DNA from: Chloroflexota bacterium
GTDB lineage: Bacteria; Chloroflexota; Dormibacteria; Dormibacterales; Dormibacteraceae
Length of the DNA: 7,001 bases
Reading direction: 5' to 3'
Assembly (NCBI GenBank): GCA_005880175.1
Contig: VBJR01000325.1
Location: forward strand, 1 to 7,001
This document shows positions 1 through 7,001 of the stretch, one piece after another; position 1 is the first letter of the stretch; every line of letters begins with the position of its first letter. The position numbers and the translations under genes were made by a program. Below the pieces are notes generated by a model. The model was given only the letters and a program-made list of their open reading frames with translations, was not told the origin of the DNA and ran no database searches.

Positions 1-360
1 CCCAAGCCGTTCCACTTCCCCGAGCTGGTGCTCAGGGTCCGGGCCCTCGCCCGCCGCCGGCCCGGCGCGCGGCCGCGGGTCCTGCGGGCGGCCGGGATCG
101 CGCTCGACCCGCTCCGCCGCATGGTCACCCGGGACGGCATGCCGTGTGAGCTGTCGGCCCGCGAGTTCGCCCTGCTGGAGGCGCTGCTGCGCGCCGCCCC
201 GGCCGTCCTGAGCGCGGAGGACCTCCTGGAGCAGGTCTGGGACGAGAACGCGGACCCGTTCACCCACACCGTCACGGTCACCCTGGCCAGGCTGCGCCGC
301 AAGCTGGGCAGCCCGGACCTGATCGAGACCGTGATCGGATCGGGGTACCGGCTCCCGTGA
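1..360 (+). CDS. OmpR/PhoB-family response regulator, C-terminal part (5' end outside window)
   Basis: DNA-binding response regulator of a two-component system. The frame is open from base 1. The first residues read PKPFHFPELVLRVRALARR, the usual end of a receiver domain: the conserved lysine-proline after the last beta strand, then helix alpha5. The phosphorylated aspartate lies upstream of the window. After a short linker, about residues 30-119 of the visible part form a winged-helix Trans_reg_C domain. It contains LSAREFALLEALLR, the recognition-helix region HTVTVTLARLRRKLG, and the closing wing VIGSGYRLP. An internal GTG at 28 is not the real start, because receiver homology continues upstream of it. 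The stop overlaps the GTG of the following histidine kinase (GTGA), so the two are an operon and almost certainly cognate partners. Since that kinase is truncated, this regulator may have lost its normal phosphate donor. The family assignment is firm; the regulon is unknown. Confidence 0.93.
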   Translation, partial: PKPFHFPELVLRVRALARRRPGARPRVLRAAGIALDPLRRMVTRDGMPCELSAREFALLEALLRAAPAVLSAEDLLEQVWDENADPFTHTVTVTLARLRRKLGSPDLIETVIGSGYRLP

Positions 361-580
361 CCGCGTCCCGGGCCCGCCGCGGGCCGTCACGGTGGCTGCC
401 GCAGACCTTCCGGGTGCGGTTCACCCTCGTGTTCGCCGCGCTGTTCCTGATCGTGGGCGCCGCCCTGCTCGGGATCACCTACAGCCTGGTGGCCGGGCTG
501 CCGGTCAAGGTGCCGAAGCCGACCCCGGCACAGCAGAAGCTTGCGCTGGAATGCAAGCAGGCCAACGGGGGCGCTGGGAA

Positions 581-4983
<4,403 letters not shown>

Positions 4984-5001
<18 letters not shown>

Positions 5002-5907
5002 GCGGGCCTCGCTCCAGAGCACGGCCACGAGGAGGAGGCCGCCGATGACCCCGAACTGCACTGGCGCCTCCACGTTCCGGACCAGCAGGCCGTCCAGCAC
5101 CGCCTGGGTCGCGAACGCCGCCAGCACCGCCCCGTAGCCGGCGCCCTGCCCGCCCCGCAGGCTCGAGCCGCCGATGAGCGCGGCGGCGAGCGCCGCCGGC
5201 AGGAGCGTGCCCGCGCCCGCGGTCGGCGTCGCCGCCCCCACCCAGGCCGCCTGGAGGACGCCGGCGAGGGCGGCGAGGGCGCCCGCGACGACGAAGACGG
5301 CGATCACGGGCAGGCTCAGCAGGGTCCACCCGTCCTCGGGCCTGGCCGCCGCGTCCAGCGCCGCCCCGGCCCGGGTGAGCGTCAGGAGCAGGACGACCGC
5401 GATCCCCACCAGGACCAGGAGCAGGACGGCGACCGGCGTGATGGCGTCGGTGGCGCCGCGGACGACGATCGTCTGGCCGCCGCTGCCGAGCTGCAGGGCG
5501 ACCATCTCGGCGATCGCCGCCGTGCCCAGCGTCCCCGCCGCCGCGGCCATCCGCGACAGCGACCCGACCACCCCGTTGACGAGGCCCACGGCGGCGCCGA
5601 TGGCCACGGCCACCACCGCGCCCGCGAGCAGCGTCTGGCCGCCCGCCGCCAGCCGGGCCGCGAGCATGCCGCCGAGGGCGAGCAGCGCGGCGGCGGAGAG
5701 GTCCAGCCGCCCGGTCCTGAGCACGAGCGTCAGGCCGAGGCCGAGCAGCGCGACGAGCGAGCCGGCCGGGACGAGCAGGCCGGTGATCGAGGCCGGCGGC
5801 ACGGCCGAGAGCAGATAGATCAGCGCGACGACCAGGAACGCGGCCGACGCCGCGGCCGACGCGACGTCGGAGAGCCAGGAACCGCTGGACGACTGCACGA
5901 TCGGCAC
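4984..5907 (-). CDS. RbsC-type (BPD_transp_2) ABC transporter permease
   Basis: Inner-membrane permease of the branched-chain amino acid/monosaccharide ABC superfamily, 307 residues, close to the usual 310-340. About ten hydrophobic segments are visible, roughly at 18-36, 42-64, 71-88, 92-114, 118-140, 157-177, 196-219, 232-250, 256-276 and 284-298. Family landmarks include GRLDLS (66-71, compare GGIDLS in RbsC), NGVVGSLSRM near 111-120, and GGSSLRGGQGAGYGAVL near 246-262. The EAA-like cytoplasmic loop that docks the ATPase is poorly conserved here (GAALDAAARPEDGW). GTG at 5907 is chosen because GGAGCGGGG lies just upstream. A TTG at 5997 overlapping the preceding stop is a less likely alternative. 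It is third in a leftward operon after the radical SAM gene, with an 86-base gap. No ATPase or binding-protein gene is adjacent in the window. The substrate cannot be told. Confidence 0.85.
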
Positions 5908-5964
5908 ACCCCCGCTCCGATTGGCGAACGGCAACGCCGCGGGATGGTAGCAGCGAGCCCCTCC

Positions 5965-5983
5965 GGCCGCCCCACGGGCGGCC
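5965..5983 (-). other. GC-rich hairpin between radical SAM and permease genes
   Basis: A perfect 7-bp stem (ggccgcc/ggcggcc) with a 5-base loop lies 10 bases after the stop of the radical SAM gene on the minus strand. No U-run follows it, so it is not a classical terminator. It could stabilise the upstream message end or attenuate read-through into the permease gene. Confidence 0.35.
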
Positions 5984-5993
5984 CGGGTCACGC

Positions 5994-6824
5994 TCAACGA
6001 ATGCGGGGCGCCTCCGCGGCGGTGCCGGACCCGGCCCGGCCGGCCACCCGCAGCATCGCCGCGGCGGGCACGGACAGCGGCCGGGTCGTCCGCGTGAGCA
6101 GCAGGTCGGTGTCCAGCCGGCCGCCGTGGACGGTGGGCCCGAACGGGCTCCAGAACGCCCCGTCGGCCGTGATCGTCAGCTCGGCCGGGAGGTCGGCGAG
6201 CGTCGCCTCAATGCCCATGGCGTGGTCGACCGCCCGGCCCCGGCGCACGACCGGCCGGACCACGTGGTCGTCGTCCGGCACGCCCAGGGAGCGGTGGAGC
6301 TCGCACAGCCGGGCCAGCGCGTCGGGCTCCATGCCCTCGGTGGTCGTGGCGATCCGGACCTGGATGCCCTGCTCGCGCAGGCGCGGGATCGCGTCGACGA
6401 CCTTCGCGAAGTTCCGCTCCCCGCGCATCTCGTCGTTGGCCCGCGGGTCCGCGCTGTCGAGCGACACCTGGACGGCGAACGCCAGGCCCGCCAGCGGCGC
6501 CAGGTCGGCGAGCAGGCGGCCGGTGAACAGCGTGCCGTTGCTCAGCACGAGCGTGGGCAGCTCGGCGGCCATCGCGGCCAGCGCCCCGGCCAGGCCGGGG
6601 ACCAGGAACGGCTCGCCGCCGGTCACGCCCAGCGCCGTGAAGCCCTCGGCCCGCGCCTCGGCCGCGACCTCGGGCAGGCGGTCGAGCGGCAGCTGGCGGC
6701 GGGCCACGGCGGGCGCGGACTCGGTCAGGCAGTACGTGCACGTGAGGTTGCAGTGGTAGTTCGCGTAGAGCCACAGCCGGCCGCCGATCGCGCCCGCCGC
6801 GACCGCCTCGGCGACGGCACTCAT
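5994..6824 (-). CDS. Radical SAM enzyme with cysteine-less SPASM-like tail
   Basis: Radical S-adenosylmethionine protein, 276 residues. The 4Fe-4S motif CNLTCTYC (C25, C29, C32) directly follows the first strand RLWLYANYH. Next come the SAM-binding GGEP (69-72), the barrel strands TLVLSNGT (91-98) and QVSLDS (119-124), and a basic RPVVRRGRA segment (190-198). The tail ELTITADGAFWSPFGPTVHG (215-234) resembles the start of a SPASM/twitch domain, where cysteines normally bind an extra cluster. Only one cysteine (C174) occurs after the radical SAM motif, so an auxiliary cluster is unlikely. The ATG at 6824 overlaps the upstream stop as ATGA, and GGAG stands 8 bases before it inside the upstream gene, so translation is probably coupled. 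Its partners are a carboxymuconolactone decarboxylase-like protein upstream and an ABC permease downstream. The substrate is unknown, and no obvious precursor-peptide gene is visible nearby. Confidence 0.88.
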   Translation of the reverse strand: MSAVAEAVAAGAIGGRLWLYANYHCNLTCTYCLTESAPAVARRQLPLDRLPEVAAEARAEGFTALGVTGGEPFLVPGLAGALAAMAAELPTLVLSNGTLFTGRLLADLAPLAGLAFAVQVSLDSADPRANDEMRGERNFAKVVDAIPRLREQGIQVRIATTTEGMEPDALARLCELHRSLGVPDDDHVVRPVVRRGRAVDHAMGIEATLADLPAELTITADGAFWSPFGPTVHGGRLDTDLLLTRTTRPLSVPAAAMLRVAGRAGSGTAAEAPRIR

Positions 6825-7001
6825 ACCGGCAGCTCCAGGGCGGTGGCGAACCGGTTGAGCATCACCGTGGTGGAGGCGAGCGTCACCAGCTCGACGATCT
6901 CGGGCTCGCCGAAGTGCGCCCGCAGGAGCTCGACCGCCTCGGCGGGCCGGTCGGACATCGCGGCCGAGAACGCGAGCAGCGCCCGCTCGCGCTCGTCCCA
7001 G
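6821..7001 (-). CDS. Carboxymuconolactone decarboxylase / AhpD-like protein, C-terminal part (5' end outside window)
   Basis: Only the last 59 residues are visible, starting WDERERALLAFSAAMSDRPA and ending MLNRFATALELPV, with TGA at 6823-6821. The pattern DERERALLAF...LRAHFGEPEIVELVTLAS...NRFATAL is characteristic of the C-terminal helices of the carboxymuconolactone decarboxylase (CMD, PF02627) superfamily, which includes AhpD-type alkylhydroperoxidases. The catalytic CxxC or equivalent residues would lie upstream, outside the window, so peroxidase and decarboxylase-like roles cannot be separated. The stop overlaps the ATG of the radical SAM gene by four bases, marking one transcription and translation unit. 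The family call is good; the function is open. Confidence 0.75.
   Translation of the reverse strand, partial: WDERERALLAFSAAMSDRPAEAVELLRAHFGEPEIVELVTLASTTVMLNRFATALELPV

Noticed and set aside
5908..5997. N-terminal extension of the permease to a TTG overlapping the radical SAM stop
   Set aside because: The added 30 residues look unlike a permease N-terminus, and a good ribosome binding site precedes the GTG at 5907. A coupled TTG start cannot be fully excluded.
5944..6759. Plus-strand frame of 271 codons antisense to the radical SAM gene
   Set aside because: It is serine/arginine-rich low-complexity translation opposite a gene with an intact CxxxCxxC motif, so it is a shadow frame.

Overview
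This window is very GC-rich, with strongly G/C-biased third codon positions, GTG starts, and gene families typical of filamentous Actinobacteria: an OmpR-type two-component pair, a geosmin synthase, and a large XRE/NB-ARC/TPR regulator. An actinomycete chromosome is the best guess; the genus cannot be fixed from this sequence alone. The window is almost entirely coding, and no stretch of 300 bases lacks a gene.

Left part (1-692, + strand): the C-terminal two thirds or so of an OmpR/PhoB-family response regulator, followed with a 4-base overlap by the start of its partner sensor histidine kinase. The kinase keeps only its first membrane helix and the start of its extracytoplasmic segment. Its sensible sequence stops near position 641.

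Centre-left (610-2439, - strand): a germacradienol/geosmin synthase (bifunctional class I sesquiterpene cyclase) facing the kinase. Its N-terminal domain is complete. Its C-terminal domain breaks off just after the NDVFSYQKE metal-binding motif, at the same place (about 641) where the kinase breaks off. Two convergent genes have therefore each lost their 3' end at one shared junction. This points to a deletion or rearrangement, or to an assembly chimera, and it is the most unusual feature of the window. The predicted consequences are a dead kinase and a terpene synthase able at most to make germacradienol-type products.

Centre (2440-2547): a 108-base divergent intergenic region with a plausible promoter for the terpene synthase, a 13-base palindrome just downstream of the predicted transcription start, and an inverted repeat next to the start of the rightward gene.

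Centre-right (2548-5001, + strand): an 817-residue regulator with an XRE helix-turn-helix, a STAND/NB-ARC ATPase core and a TPR array. It is divergent from the terpene synthase and is a candidate local regulator.

Right part (7001-4984, - strand): a probable operon read leftward. It holds the end of a carboxymuconolactone decarboxylase/AhpD-like protein, a radical SAM enzyme overlapping it by ATGA, and an RbsC-type ABC permease. The permease converges on the regulator gene and overlaps its end by 18 bases. The radical SAM protein has a SPASM-like tail in which the expected cysteines are absent, and the permease has no ATPase or binding-protein gene beside it here. The joint role of these three genes is not known to me.
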